The position numbers and the translations under genes are program-made. The notes under the pieces are model-generated. The model was given only the letters and a program-made list of their open reading frames with translations, ran no database searches and was not told the origin of the DNA. A stretch of 64,000 nt of DNA from Chitinophaga caeni (GTDB taxonomy: Bacteria > Bacteroidota > Bacteroidia > Chitinophagales > Chitinophagaceae), in NCBI RefSeq assembly GCF_002557795.1, contig NZ_CP023777.1, forward strand, positions 3,419,001-3,483,000, written 5' to 3'. Positions 34,109 to 43,246 of this stretch are shown here, piece by piece (the stretch's first letter is position 1; each line of letters begins with the position of its first letter).

Positions 34109-34409
34109 AGATCAGTACAAGTTAGCCGGCGAAAGAAAATGCCCCGCGAAAAATACCACTACTGTTAAAATTTGTGGGGTTTTGTTATACAAAGACGAAG
34201 TATGGTTTTAAATTCGTTAAAACTAATAGTATATTAATCATAGTTCAGTATTTGCAGGGGAATGGAAAGGCGGGTTAGGAACACTTGACATTATATTTAC
34301 TATCTTTAAGTTCAAGGTGTTGCCAAGTGTATATTTACTCATATTAGCCGTGTAACTGCCAAGGAATTAATTTAACTAAGATTACAGAAAATTATTTAGG
34401 ACTAGAGTC
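34109..34409. other. 301-bp intergenic region before the serine hydrolase gene
   Basis: Apart from the terminator at 34142-34183, nothing clear was found. There is no TAnnTTTG match before the start at 34410. Confidence 0.5.
34142..34183 (+). terminator. terminator after the two-TM protein gene
   Basis: CCCCGCGAA (34142-34150) pairs with TTTGTGGGG (34171-34179), with two G-T pairs and a 20-base loop, followed by TTTT. Confidence 0.5.
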
Positions 34410-35636
34410 ATGCACCGCGTTTCGACGAGATTTATTTATCTGCTAGGAATCTTATTTACATTATCGATTGTTAATTTTTCGATTGTTTCAGGACAGGGGA
34501 GGAAATTAAGAAAACAACAACTCCAGGATTCCATCCAAAAGCATATCAATACGATTGAATCGCATTTGGCCATTTTTTTGCCCAAAACGGATTCTATTAC
34601 CGGGTATGCTTCCCTTACGGAACGTATGACTTATTATAAAGTTCAAGGACTATCTATCGCCGTAATCAACGATGGAAAGTTGGAATGGGCCAAGGCATAC
34701 GGGTATGCAGATATTGATGAACAGATTTTGGCCAGCCCCGGAACCTTGTTCCAGGCGGCATCTATCAGTAAATCCCTGAATGCATTATGCGTCATGAAAT
34801 GCGTGGATGCCAGGAAATTATCGCTGGATAATGACGTGGATCAGTATATGCAGCGTTGGTCTTTGCCGAAAGGCGATAAATTTAAAGATTCCACCGTTTC
34901 CTTAGCGCAACTCTTAAGTCATAGTGCAGGGTTAAATGTTAGCGGTTTTTCGGGTTACGAAGAAGGCAAACCGAGGCCGGCTACCACGGTAGATATATTG
35001 AACGGAACCGGGTTTGCCAATAACCAGCCCATCAAGTTTATCGCTGCGCCGGGTAGCAAGTTTAGGTACTCCGGTGGAGGAATTACCGTGGTCCAGGAGA
35101 TTTTAGAAGAAATTTTTAAGGCTCCCTATTCAACTATTTTGGATAAAAAAGTGTTGAAATCCTTACGGATGTCAAACAGTACTTTCCAGCAACCTTTGCC
35201 AGAAGCTTGGAGAGCTGGTGCAGCCACAGGGTACAGGGTAACAGGGAAAGCGGTAGCGGGGAAATATCATATTTATCCAGAGCAAGCTGCGGCGGGACTG
35301 TGGACCACACCTACTGACTTAGCAAAGTTTATCATAGCAGTGCAACAATCTTATAATAAAAAAAGGGGATTTATAAAGCAGGCAACGGCCAAAAGAATGC
35401 TTAGTCCTTACTTGGCAGACTCTAACGTGGGTTTAGGAGTATTTCTCTCTAAATGGGGAGGAACGCCCTTTTTTAACCACGGTGGCGGAAATGAAGGTTT
35501 CCGTTCCTTTTATTGCGGCAGCCTGTCAACGGGCAAAGGGTTGATTATTATGATCAACTCGGATAATGACCGGATATTCAAGGAAATCGTATATACCGTT
35601 GCCAAGGAGTATAATTGGAAAAATGATCAAAATTAA
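34410..35636 (+). CDS. serine hydrolase of the class C beta-lactamase family
   Basis: A 408-aa exported protein with an N-terminal hydrophobic signal (residues 10-30). The catalytic S-x-x-K tetrad reads S-I-S-K near residue 122. The second motif Y-x-G appears as R-Y-S-G-G-G near 218, and the third as H-G-G-G near 357 (in place of K-T-G). This is the pattern of class C beta-lactamase-fold esterases and D-alanyl peptidases, not true resistance enzymes. It probably acts on peptidoglycan peptides or small esters in the periplasm (inference). The SUKH-domain gene follows after 78 bp on the same strand. Confidence 0.9.
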   Translation: MHRVSTRFIYLLGILFTLSIVNFSIVSGQGRKLRKQQLQDSIQKHINTIESHLAIFLPKTDSITGYASLTERMTYYKVQGLSIAVINDGKLEWAKAYGYADIDEQILASPGTLFQAASISKSLNALCVMKCVDARKLSLDNDVDQYMQRWSLPKGDKFKDSTVSLAQLLSHSAGLNVSGFSGYEEGKPRPATTVDILNGTGFANNQPIKFIAAPGSKFRYSGGGITVVQEILEEIFKAPYSTILDKKVLKSLRMSNSTFQQPLPEAWRAGAATGYRVTGKAVAGKYHIYPEQAAAGLWTTPTDLAKFIIAVQQSYNKKRGFIKQATAKRMLSPYLADSNVGLGVFLSKWGGTPFFNHGGGNEGFRSFYCGSLSTGKGLIIMINSDNDRIFKEIVYTVAKEYNWKNDQN

Positions 35637-35714
35637 TTTGCCGACCAAAAATTGAATGATGTGAAAACAACAGCTACTTTAGGGACAGGCTTATCAATAT
35701 CACATTTTATAACA

Positions 35715-36356
35715 ATGAAAACGCAAGAATTAGCCACCAAGCTAGCTTATCTTAAGCGGAAGGATGGGTGGCGGCTTTTCCGCAAAGTCCGTTACCGGGT
35801 TTTTGGATCCATTGCGCATCATTATAAACTCAATAGAACTCTATGTGAAAAAACTGTAGCGGCGTTCGAAGCTCAATATAATGTGCATTTACCCGCAGAT
35901 TACCGCCAATTTCTTATAAATATGGGGAACGGTGGTGCAGGTCCCGGGTACGGTATACTTCCAATTGAGAAATGGTGCGTAGATATTGCCGTTCATGATC
36001 ATTTTCTTTCCACGCCATTCCCGCACAACAGGCCTTGGAATATGGAAATGGAATTTGATATGAATGATGAACACTTTTATGAAAGCCCCGGCTACCAGTT
36101 TTGGGAAACACATTATTACGATGATGATCTCCTGTCAGGTACCATGAGAATTAGCTACCAAGGGGGTGGTGTTTATTATATTTTAGTTGTTTGCGGGGAA
36201 GAAAGCGGTAATATTTGGGTGGATGACAGGGCCAATGAAAACGGGTTATACCCGCTGCAATACCCGGCATCGGAAAGGGTTAATTTTAACGAGTGGTACA
36301 ATAATTGGCTGAATGAAAGCCTTTCATCACTCGAACATCACCACGGAACTAAATAA
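35715..36356 (+). CDS. SMI1/KNR4 (SUKH) family protein
   Basis: A 213-aa protein. The SUKH domain spans about residues 40-195: F-E-A-Q-Y-N-V-H-L-P-A-D-Y-R-Q-F-L is followed by M-G-N-G-G-A-G-P-G-Y-G-I-L-P, the usual core, and later G-G-G-V-Y-Y-I-L-V-V-C-G-E-E-S-G-N-I-W. SUKH proteins are widely used as immunity proteins against secreted polymorphic toxins, though some are housekeeping. No toxin gene was found nearby. The frame opens at TTG 35652, but ATG 35715 (M-K-T-Q-E-L) is the likelier start. It overlaps the convergent minus-strand gene by 8 bp. Confidence 0.85.
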   Translation: MKTQELATKLAYLKRKDGWRLFRKVRYRVFGSIAHHYKLNRTLCEKTVAAFEAQYNVHLPADYRQFLINMGNGGAGPGYGILPIEKWCVDIAVHDHFLSTPFPHNRPWNMEMEFDMNDEHFYESPGYQFWETHYYDDDLLSGTMRISYQGGGVYYILVVCGEESGNIWVDDRANENGLYPLQYPASERVNFNEWYNNWLNESLSSLEHHHGTK

Positions 36357-36738
36357 GCGGCAGATCGTAACAATCTTCTAATGCCCTGGGCATACTTCGT
36401 TTCAATTTATCGTATAGTAAAGTTAAATTGGATTGATTAATAGGTGAGGAAATATCAATATCCCAATCGGGTTCCAAGCCTGGAAAGTGTGCCACCAACT
36501 CTTTTAAAAAGCGGTACCATCCCTCCATCTCTTCCTTTACCCGCACCTGGGAACCGTCTTTAAAAAATAGATCTACATATAAATCCCCGGAACTTACTTC
36601 GTTATCCTGCCCGCCAAAAATTGTACTCACTTCATTCCAATGATACCGCACCCTACCGCCCGGCAACTTTAGGCTGAAGCTCTTCGCTTGGTATTGAAAT
36701 TGACCGTTAGCTTCCAGAAGTTGTTGAAAAAATTCCAT
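36349..36738 (-). CDS. conserved-looking hypothetical protein, 129 aa
   Basis: An acidic, soluble 129-aa protein starting M-E-F-F-Q-Q-L-L, rich in Trp and aromatic residues (R-Y-H-W-N-E-V, E-G-W-Y-R-F-L). No TM helix or signal peptide. The frame runs further up to ATG 36819, but that extension is low in coding character, so Met 36738 is preferred. I do not recognise the family. It overlaps the end of the SUKH gene by 8 bp tail to tail. Confidence 0.6.
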   Translation of the reverse strand: MEFFQQLLEANGQFQYQAKSFSLKLPGGRVRYHWNEVSTIFGGQDNEVSSGDLYVDLFFKDGSQVRVKEEMEGWYRFLKELVAHFPGLEPDWDIDISSPINQSNLTLLYDKLKRSMPRALEDCYDLPLI

Positions 36739-36921
36739 AGTCAAATGTTTTTTCGGTATGCCATGTAGTAAAGACGACCGGTAAAGCAAAAAGTTGCACC
36801 CGGATGAAAAATTTGGCATTGTTCCTGCATTAATTAATCCAAATTAACTAGTTAACCGTTATATAAATATTAGAAGCGGCCAGAATTTGTAGAATTTATT
36901 CACCCTAAAAACCCAAAAGTT

Positions 36922-37083
36922 ATGTTACGTTGGACAGTCATTTTCCTATTGATCGCGATAGCTGCTGCTATCTTTGGTTTCACCGGAATCGCTGCAGGGG
37001 CGGCTTCCATAGCTAAAATCTTGTTTTTTATATTCATCGTATTATTTGTTATTTCTTTAATCAGCGGTTTGCTGAAGAAATAA
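36922..37083 (+). CDS. DUF1328 (UPF0391, YtjA-like) small membrane protein
   Basis: A 53-aa protein, [10 protein letters not shown] at the start, two TM helices (about 4-24 and 28-48) and L-L-K-K at the end. The sequence matches the DUF1328/YtjA family, including [18 protein letters not shown]. Relatives are small inner-membrane proteins of unknown role, often induced by envelope stress. ATG 36922 is the only good start and the stop is 37081-37083. A perfect 14-bp terminator follows 70 bp later, consistent with a single-gene transcript. Confidence 0.92.
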   Translation: MLRWTVIFLLIAIAAAIFGFTGIAAGAASIAKILFFIFIVLFVISLISGLLKK

Positions 37084-37153
37084 CGGGTGAGAAAATCATA
37101 GGTATTTCCCGGTTCCGCGCGTGTAAAATGGCCGGGGTAGAAGGGAATTTATA

Positions 37154-37190
37154 AAAAGAGGTCAACCTTGGTATCTGGTTGACCTCTTTT
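37154..37190. terminator. strong bidirectional terminator
   Basis: A perfect 14-bp stem, AAAAGAGGTCAACC (37154-37167) with GGTTGACCTCTTTT (37177-37190), with A and T tails on both sides. It serves the DUF1328 gene and the convergent saccharopine-dehydrogenase-like gene. Confidence 0.92.
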
Positions 37191-37266
37191 CCTTTCACAA
37201 TAAACAATCTTCTCTTAAGACAAGGGTGTCATAGGAAATAATAATGTATGTTCCTGGTAAAATGGA

Positions 37267-38592
37267 TTAATCGAAAATTTCTTCGAACCTGATATCGTGT
37301 TCTTCTAATTCTTTCAGCACGGGATTGTAGATACTGGGGAGTACCGGTATATGCAAACCTTTCAAGTCCACTTTATCCAACAAAACCATCTTTGCTAAGA
37401 TGCCCAGCGGGAGGCCAACGGTTTTCGCCATGGCGGTACGGAGGTTATCTTCTCCTTGAACAATCATGTAGCTCTGCATCTTGGTATTCAGATCCCTTCT
37501 CTCGAAGTCTATCTCGTGTAACATCACGATCATATCCTTATCATGGGGTTCCATTCTCAACTGGTTTTCCAAGACATGCTGCAAAATCTCGGCATCGTTC
37601 TTATCTCCTAAGTTAATCAATTCTTCGCTGAAAATTCCCAAAAACTTCAGCTGCTTGATGACTTTGGACTTCCCGGTCACGCCTAAAAAATTCGCCATGT
37701 TATCTTCAATAGTGAGGGATTTATCCATTTTTACCGCCCTGGTAGACCATTTTAAGAACGATAAATTACTTGTATCAAATTTATCGGCATCCTTGGTTAA
37801 TCCCAACTTAATCAAGGCGTTCCACCCTTCGCAAAAGTCGGGATAGCGGAGTGTTGCCCGCATGAAAGTGGGTATGTTTTGCAGGTTGTATAAGTCGATA
37901 TAGTTCAGGGAATCCCGGTTCGGGTAAAAAGCGAGTTTGCCCAGGCCCGGAATATTGACCGTTTTATTATGATCAAACAATTGTTTGTAGCCCAGCTCCT
38001 TTATTTTACCTTTTTCGCGGTAAATAGCGCCAGAGCTACCTGCCAGCACAACATTCCTCGCGTTCCAAGAAATCTTATACTCCCAGGGGTTATCATTGCT
38101 ATCGGGGGAAACCAGCCCACCGCAGTAAGATTTGAAGGAAAATATTTGGCCCCCTTTTTTCTCGATGGAATGGATCAATTTCATCGCGGACATATGATCG
38201 ATACCTGGGTCGAGCCCCATTTCATACATGAATAGCAAGTTGGCATCTTCGATATCCTTGGCCAGCTTAGATATTTCCGGGTCGATGTAAGACGCGGTCA
38301 GTAAATTTTTCTTGAACTTAAGGCAATCTTTCGCGATTGTAATATGCAGATGTGGCGGCAATAAAGAAATAACAAGATCGGTTTCCTGGATCAACTTTTG
38401 TCTTTCTGCTTGATCTTTGATATCAATAGCTGCCGGGCTTGCGTAATATGATTTACCGATCTTCGATTTTATCAAGAGTAGGTCACTATCAACTACCGTG
38501 AGATGCCATTTGTATTTGGGGGCATTCGCCAATAAATAGTCTATAAGGCAAGTTGCAGATTTCCCTGCACCAAACAATAGAACATGCTTCAT
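37267..38592 (-). CDS. saccharopine dehydrogenase-like protein
   Basis: A 441-aa protein. The N-terminal Rossmann motif reads L-L-F-G-A-G-K-S-A (residues 5-13). The family stretch L-L-P-P-H-L-H is near 97, then Y-E-M-G-L-D-P-G-I-D-H-M-S-A-M near 145, matching saccharopine reductase (Lys9-type) proteins. In the reductive sense it would join an aldehyde with glutamate or lysine; many bacterial members act in lysine degradation or polyamine synthesis. No lysine-pathway partner is close by, so the substrate is open. It is transcribed alone toward the bidirectional terminator at 37154-37190. Confidence 0.9.
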   Translation of the reverse strand: MKHVLLFGAGKSATCLIDYLLANAPKYKWHLTVVDSDLLLIKSKIGKSYYASPAAIDIKDQAERQKLIQETDLVISLLPPHLHITIAKDCLKFKKNLLTASYIDPEISKLAKDIEDANLLFMYEMGLDPGIDHMSAMKLIHSIEKKGGQIFSFKSYCGGLVSPDSNDNPWEYKISWNARNVVLAGSSGAIYREKGKIKELGYKQLFDHNKTVNIPGLGKLAFYPNRDSLNYIDLYNLQNIPTFMRATLRYPDFCEGWNALIKLGLTKDADKFDTSNLSFLKWSTRAVKMDKSLTIEDNMANFLGVTGKSKVIKQLKFLGIFSEELINLGDKNDAEILQHVLENQLRMEPHDKDMIVMLHEIDFERRDLNTKMQSYMIVQGEDNLRTAMAKTVGLPLGILAKMVLLDKVDLKGLHIPVLPSIYNPVLKELEEHDIRFEEIFD

Positions 38593-38978
38593 ATAATATT
38601 CTTATAGAAAATGGTTAAATATTTACAGGAACTAACAACGGGATGCAACGAAAGTTCGAAAATAGGAAAAACATTCGAGAGCTGGAATCCGTTTATCGTT
38701 CAAAAAGATGATTGATTTTCATGTTGTTGCATGCAAATCTCTTGCCAAAATATAAACCGGGGTATATATTAATAAATTTAAATATTGCATAATAAATCGA
38801 GATATAACGAAATTAACGTAATTAATTTATTTTCCCGTTTTTAGGCTCGCCAAAATCTAGGTTGCCACGGGGCTAAGTATTTATTCACATTTCATCCCGA
38901 AAGCCGCAAAAATACGGGGTAAAAGCGTATATTTGCAGATCAAATTTTGTAGCAGAAAAACCTGTAAACCAATAACTA
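38593..38978. other. 386-bp intergenic region between divergent genes, gyrA promoter region
   Basis: No gene was found. The plus-strand promoter word TATATTTG is at 38929-38936. The middle (about 38760-38840) is AT-rich. No clear promoter for the minus-strand gene was found. Confidence 0.5.
38929..38936 (+). promoter_or_regulatory. Bacteroidota -7 promoter element for gyrA (TATATTTG)
   Basis: TATATTTG fits TAnnTTTG, 42 bp before the gyrA start at 38979. Confidence 0.55.
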
Positions 38979-41570
38979 ATGATAGAGAATTCGGACAATC
39001 AGCAGGAAGGCAAAATTGTACAGATCAATATCGAGGAGCAAATGAAAACGGCTTATATCGATTATTCGATGTCTGTAATTGTTGGCCGTGCTTTGCCTGA
39101 CGTTAGAGATGGCTTTAAACCCGTACACCGCCGTGTTTTGTTCGGTATGTCCGAACTGGGCAATACCCACAACAAACCCCATAAGAAATCTGCCCGTGTG
39201 GTTGGTGAGGTACTCGGTAAATATCACCCGCATGGTGATTCTGCCGTTTATTTTACCATGGTCCGCATGGCACAGCCTTGGTCGATGCGTTACCAGCTCA
39301 TCGATGGGCAGGGTAACTTCGGTTCTATCGATGGTGATATGCCGGCTGCAATGCGTTATACCGAGGTGAGGATGACTAAGCTGGCGGAGGCCATGCTGGA
39401 GGATATCGATAAAGATACGGTAGACTTCTCCCTCAACTTCGACGACACGCTCGAAGAACCTATCGTATTGCCAACCCGTATTCCCAACTTGATCGTGAAT
39501 GGCGGTTCCGGAATCGCCGTAGGGATGGCTACCAATATTTTGCCCCACAACTTGAGCGAAGTAATGGATGCCTGTGTCGCTTACGTGGATAATAGGGACA
39601 TTACCGTTGAAGAAATTATCCAGCACATCAAGGCGCCGGATTTTCCTACCGGTGGCGTCATTTACGGTTTTGAAGGGGTGAAGCAAGGTTTTGAAACCGG
39701 CCATGGAAGGGTAGTAGTAAGGGGTAAAATCACTTCTGAAACCGGTAAAAACGGGAAGGAAAAATTGGTGATTTACGAATTGCCGTACCAGATCAATAAG
39801 GCTGTTTTACACCAGAAAATTGCTCAGTTGGTAAATGATAAGGTGATCGAAGGTATCTCGGATGTACGCGATGAATCTGATCGTGAAGGTATCCGCCTCG
39901 TGATCGACCTGAAACGTGACGCGATCCCGAATGTTATCATCAACCAGTTATATAAATACACAGAGTTACAAACTTCCTTCGGTATCAATAACGTGGCGCT
40001 CGTTAAAGGTCGCCCGCGTATTTTGAATATCAGGGAGATGATCGCAGAATTTATCGATTTCCGCCACGAAGTTGTGGTGAGGAGAACGAAATTCGAGTTG
40101 AAGAAGGCCGAAGAAAAGGCCCATATCCTGCAAGGCTACCTCGTGGCTTTGGATCATCTGGATGAAGTAATTAGCTTGATTAGAAATTCTGCCACCCCGG
40201 ACATTGCCCGTGAAGGTTTGATGGGTAACTTCGGGTTAACAGAATTGCAAGCCAAGGCGATCCTGGAATTACGTTTACAACGTTTGACCGGCATGGAGCG
40301 CGATAAGATCCGGGAAGAATTTGAAGAAGTGATGAAATTCATCCAGAAATGTAAAGATATTTTGGCCGATGAAGGTTTACGTTTCGGTATCATCAAGGAA
40401 GAATTGGAAGATGTGAAGAAACGCTTCGGTGATGAACGCAAAACTGAAATTCAATACCTTGCCAGCGAGATGCGCATGGAAGATATCATCGCGGAAGAAG
40501 ATGTAGTAATTACCATCTCCCACCTAGGTTATATCAAGCGTACTTCGGCTGATGATTACCGCCAGCAAAAGCGCGGTGGCCGTGGCGCCATCGGTGGCAG
40601 GACCCGTGATGAAGATTATATCGAGCACTTATTCGTGGCTTCCACCCACCATACGATGCTCTTCTTTACAGAGAAGGGACGTTGTTATTGGTTGAAAGTC
40701 TACGAAATTCCCGATGGTGAAAAATCTGGAAAGGGTAGAGCCATACAAAACCTGATTAACTTGCCGGGTGAAGATAAGATCAGGGCAATTATTGATATCA
40801 AGGATTTAGGCGATAAAGATTATATCAATAATCATTATATCGTACTTTGTACGAAGAAGGGTATCATCAAGAAAACCTTGCTGGAAGAATTCTCCCGCCC
40901 TCGTCAAAACGGTGTAAACGCGATCACTATCAACGAAGGTGATCAATTGCTGGAAGCCAGGTTAACGAACGGCAAAAGCGAAATTATGATGGCCGTTAAG
41001 AGTGGCAGGGCTATCCGCTTCCCGGAAACAACGGTGCGCGATACCGGCCGCGGTGCGATCGGTGTACGTGGTATCGAGGTCGGAAATGAGTCCGATGAAG
41101 TAGTTGGTATGATTTGTGTAGCTAAAGATGACAACACGCGTACGGTGATGGTGGTTTCTGAGAAAGGTTACGGGAAACGTACCCATATCGAAGAATACAG
41201 GATTACAAATAGGGGCGGTAAAGGTGTTAAAACCATTAACGTCACGGAAAAAACAGGTAAATTAATCGGTATCTTGGATGTTACGGAAAGTAATGATTTG
41301 ATGATTACTTGTAAGTCCGGTATCACGATCCGTATGGCAGTAGCAGATATCCGTGAAGCTGGTAGGGCTACGCAAGGCGTTCGCCTGATCCGGTTGGATG
41401 ATTCTGATGCAATTGCCGCGGTTGCCAAGCTGGAAGAACAAGAGGAAGAAGAATTATTGGACCAGGAGGCTGTTGAAAACGGGGATGCTCCCGGTGCTGC
41501 AAGTAATAATGAAGAAGCCGGTACTACCGATAACGGGGAGAACACAGGGGAAACTCCTGTAAGCGAGTAA
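38979..41570 (+). CDS. gyrA: DNA gyrase subunit A
   Basis: An 863-aa type II topoisomerase subunit that breaks and rejoins DNA and, with GyrB, adds negative supercoils. The N-terminal winged helix and tower carry the catalytic Tyr127 (A-M-R-Y-T-E). The quinolone region reads [15 protein letters not shown]. The C-terminal pinwheel includes the GyrA box Q-K-R-G-G-R-G, which marks gyrase, not topoisomerase IV. The tail is acidic. Ser88 (E. coli Ser83) is wild type, but residue 92 (E. coli Asp87) is Phe. It appears monocistronic and is followed by an 86-bp inverted-repeat element. Confidence 0.96.
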   Translation: MIENSDNQQEGKIVQINIEEQMKTAYIDYSMSVIVGRALPDVRDGFKPVHRRVLFGMSELGNTHNKPHKKSARVVGEVLGKYHPHGDSAVYFTMVRMAQPWSMRYQLIDGQGNFGSIDGDMPAAMRYTEVRMTKLAEAMLEDIDKDTVDFSLNFDDTLEEPIVLPTRIPNLIVNGGSGIAVGMATNILPHNLSEVMDACVAYVDNRDITVEEIIQHIKAPDFPTGGVIYGFEGVKQGFETGHGRVVVRGKITSETGKNGKEKLVIYELPYQINKAVLHQKIAQLVNDKVIEGISDVRDESDREGIRLVIDLKRDAIPNVIINQLYKYTELQTSFGINNVALVKGRPRILNIREMIAEFIDFRHEVVVRRTKFELKKAEEKAHILQGYLVALDHLDEVISLIRNSATPDIAREGLMGNFGLTELQAKAILELRLQRLTGMERDKIREEFEEVMKFIQKCKDILADEGLRFGIIKEELEDVKKRFGDERKTEIQYLASEMRMEDIIAEEDVVITISHLGYIKRTSADDYRQQKRGGRGAIGGRTRDEDYIEHLFVASTHHTMLFFTEKGRCYWLKVYEIPDGEKSGKGRAIQNLINLPGEDKIRAIIDIKDLGDKDYINNHYIVLCTKKGIIKKTLLEEFSRPRQNGVNAITINEGDQLLEARLTNGKSEIMMAVKSGRAIRFPETTVRDTGRGAIGVRGIEVGNESDEVVGMICVAKDDNTRTVMVVSEKGYGKRTHIEEYRITNRGGKGVKTINVTEKTGKLIGILDVTESNDLMITCKSGITIRMAVADIREAGRATQGVRLIRLDDSDAIAAVAKLEEQEEEELLDQEAVENGDAPGAASNNEEAGTTDNGENTGETPVSE

Positions 41571-41600
41571 TCTAAGTACTAATTTACCCATAAATAGTTG

Positions 41601-41686
41601 GGGCCGACTAAAAAGGAAGAGTTTTGTATTAAAAACTCACTCAGACGTAGCGTGTAGCGAAGTCAAAGGTACTTTTTAGTCGGCCC
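41601..41686. repeat. 86-bp inverted-repeat element after gyrA
   Basis: Perfect 15-bp arms (GGGCCGACTAAAAAG at 41601-41615, CTTTTTAGTCGGCCC at 41672-41686) enclose a second hairpin (GAGTTTT/AAAACTC at 41619-41638) and a GTAGCG-T-GTAGCG direct repeat at about 41647-41659. It could be the gyrA terminator, but it is larger and more complex than the other terminators in this window and may be a dispersed REP- or MITE-like repeat. Confidence 0.7.
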
Positions 41687-41748
41687 TATTTAAATAAATA
41701 CAAAAATTCATTAATTTAACTGCTAACTAAAAACAAAATCTGGCTAAC

Positions 41749-43005
41749 ATGAAAAGAATCATTGTATCTCTTCTCTTATGTAGTCTTACGCTCGGTGCGA
41801 TAGCTCAACGTTCTAAAGTTAACAGCGCTGAGAATCACTACAATAGTAAAGAGTACGACAAAGCTAACGAGGACATCGATCTTGCCCTTCAACACGACAA
41901 AACGAAAGATGATGTAAGAGCTTGGTATTTGAAAGGTAAAATCCTGGAAGCTTTGGCTATCAAAGATAAAAGTGTTCCACAGTCTATGGAAGCTTTCAGC
42001 GCCTTTAAAAAGGCATTGGAGTTGAACCCGAAATACACCGAAGCTGTTCTCGATTTGTACAACCGTTTATTTAACTTGTACGCAACCGTGGGTAACTCTG
42101 CTTACGGGTACCTGAATGATCAGAAATGGGCGGAAGCTTCTGCTGATTTCGATAAGGCTTTTCAAATTAAAGAGTTTACGAATAGTAAGGAATTGAGCGG
42201 TACCATCGCTGAAGATACTGCCATGGTTTTTTATGCCGGCTATGTTGCTAACCAAGCAGGTGAAAAAGATAAGGCTTTCGAAAATCTGAAAAAAGCAGCT
42301 GACCTGCAATACAAAGGCGAACCCGCATTGTACGTGATCCTTGCACAGCAATATGAAGAGCGCGGTGATAATGCTAATTGGTTGAAAACCATCGAGCAAG
42401 GTAAATCTTTGTTCCCGGATGACAAACGTTTTAACGATATGGAAATGATTTATTATTCCAAAACCGGTAAAACGTCTGAATTGTTAAGCATGCTGGATAA
42501 AAAAGTGGCCGACAATCCGAATGACTTCGAAGTTGTATTGGATTACGCAATCCGCCTGGATAACGTGGCTAACCCCCGCGATGAAACTGGAAACGATTTA
42601 CCTCGCCCCGCTAACTATGAAGAATTGATTGGTAAAGCGGAAACTAATTACAAGAAAGCATTGGCATTAAATCCTAATGACGCCACTGCTAACTTCCAAT
42701 TAGGTGCGCTGTATTTCAACCGCGCCGTTAATTTTAATAAGGAAATTAATAACATGGCTAGTAAGGACTTGAGCTCTCCTAAGGCTAAGGAATTGCAAGC
42801 TAAGGTTGAATCATTGATGGATCAAGCATTGCCGTATTTTGAGAAAGCTGATGAAGCATTCACAGCGCAAGGCGCGAACATCGATCCAAATGATCGTGTT
42901 ACTTACGAAAACTGTTTGATTGCTTTGCAAAAAATCTATGCCATCAAATCTAAAAATGATAAAGTAGATGCTGTCAAGAAGAAATTAGAGGCGCTGAGAG
43001 GCTAA
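41749..43005 (+). CDS. tetratricopeptide repeat protein, exported
   Basis: A 418-aa protein with a signal peptide ending in A-I-A-Q (residues 1-20) and TPR-type helix pairs throughout: N-H-Y-N-S-K-E-Y-D-K-A-N at about 28, A-F-S-A-F-K-K-A-L-E-L-N-P at about 83, A-L-A-L-N-P-N-D-A-T-A-N-F-Q-L-G at about 303. It is a periplasmic or outer-membrane-associated scaffold of unknown partners. It has its own terminator and stands alone between the gyrA element and the lipoprotein hydrolase. Confidence 0.88.
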   Translation: MKRIIVSLLLCSLTLGAIAQRSKVNSAENHYNSKEYDKANEDIDLALQHDKTKDDVRAWYLKGKILEALAIKDKSVPQSMEAFSAFKKALELNPKYTEAVLDLYNRLFNLYATVGNSAYGYLNDQKWAEASADFDKAFQIKEFTNSKELSGTIAEDTAMVFYAGYVANQAGEKDKAFENLKKAADLQYKGEPALYVILAQQYEERGDNANWLKTIEQGKSLFPDDKRFNDMEMIYYSKTGKTSELLSMLDKKVADNPNDFEVVLDYAIRLDNVANPRDETGNDLPRPANYEELIGKAETNYKKALALNPNDATANFQLGALYFNRAVNFNKEINNMASKDLSSPKAKELQAKVESLMDQALPYFEKADEAFTAQGANIDPNDRVTYENCLIALQKIYAIKSKNDKVDAVKKKLEALRG

Positions 43006-43046
43006 ACCAACATCGTTCACTGATTTGAAGTATTAAATTATAATTG

Positions 43047-43077
43047 AATGGCGTTCCTGTGGTGGAACGCCATTTTT
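43047..43077 (+). terminator. terminator of the TPR gene
   Basis: A perfect 11-bp stem, AATGGCGTTCC (43047-43057) with GGAACGCCATT (43064-43074), and a T-run. Confidence 0.9.
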
Positions 43078-43150
43078 GTTCACGGATTTTTTAGGGATTT
43101 ATGGATTTCACGGATTTTCTAGTGTTCCCAGTGTTCCCTGTATTCCCAGG
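43078..43150 (+). repeat. degenerate CACGGATTT and GTGTTCCC short repeats
   Basis: TTCACGGATTTT occurs at about 43080 and again at about 43108, with a GGGATTTATGGATTT variant between. Then come three decaying units of about 9-10 bases (GTGTTCCCA, GTGTTCCCT, GTATTCCCA). The CACGGATT word is the reverse complement of AATCCGTG in the repeats at 44373-44432, on the other side of the hydrolase gene. Confidence 0.55.
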
Positions 43151-43246
43151 GGCCCAGGGGTCGGAAATGTGTTTAACTGAAGTTGTTTTTATTATTTTAT
43201 CACTATAGTTATAATTTCAATTTCAATTTTGATTATTCCGTGGGGG

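Noticed and set aside
34410..35636. Antibiotic-resistance beta-lactamase call for the serine hydrolase
   Set aside because: It has H-G-G-G in place of the K-T-G motif and the length and signal of general class C-fold esterases/peptidases, so resistance is not supported.
38976..39704. A long antisense open frame (242 codons) over the 5' part of gyrA
   Set aside because: It lies entirely opposite strongly conserved gyrA sequence, has no family motif and arises from the codon bias of gyrA.
38979..41570. Topoisomerase IV subunit A (parC) in place of gyrA
   Set aside because: The GyrA box Q-K-R-G-G-R-G in the C-terminal pinwheel identifies gyrase.
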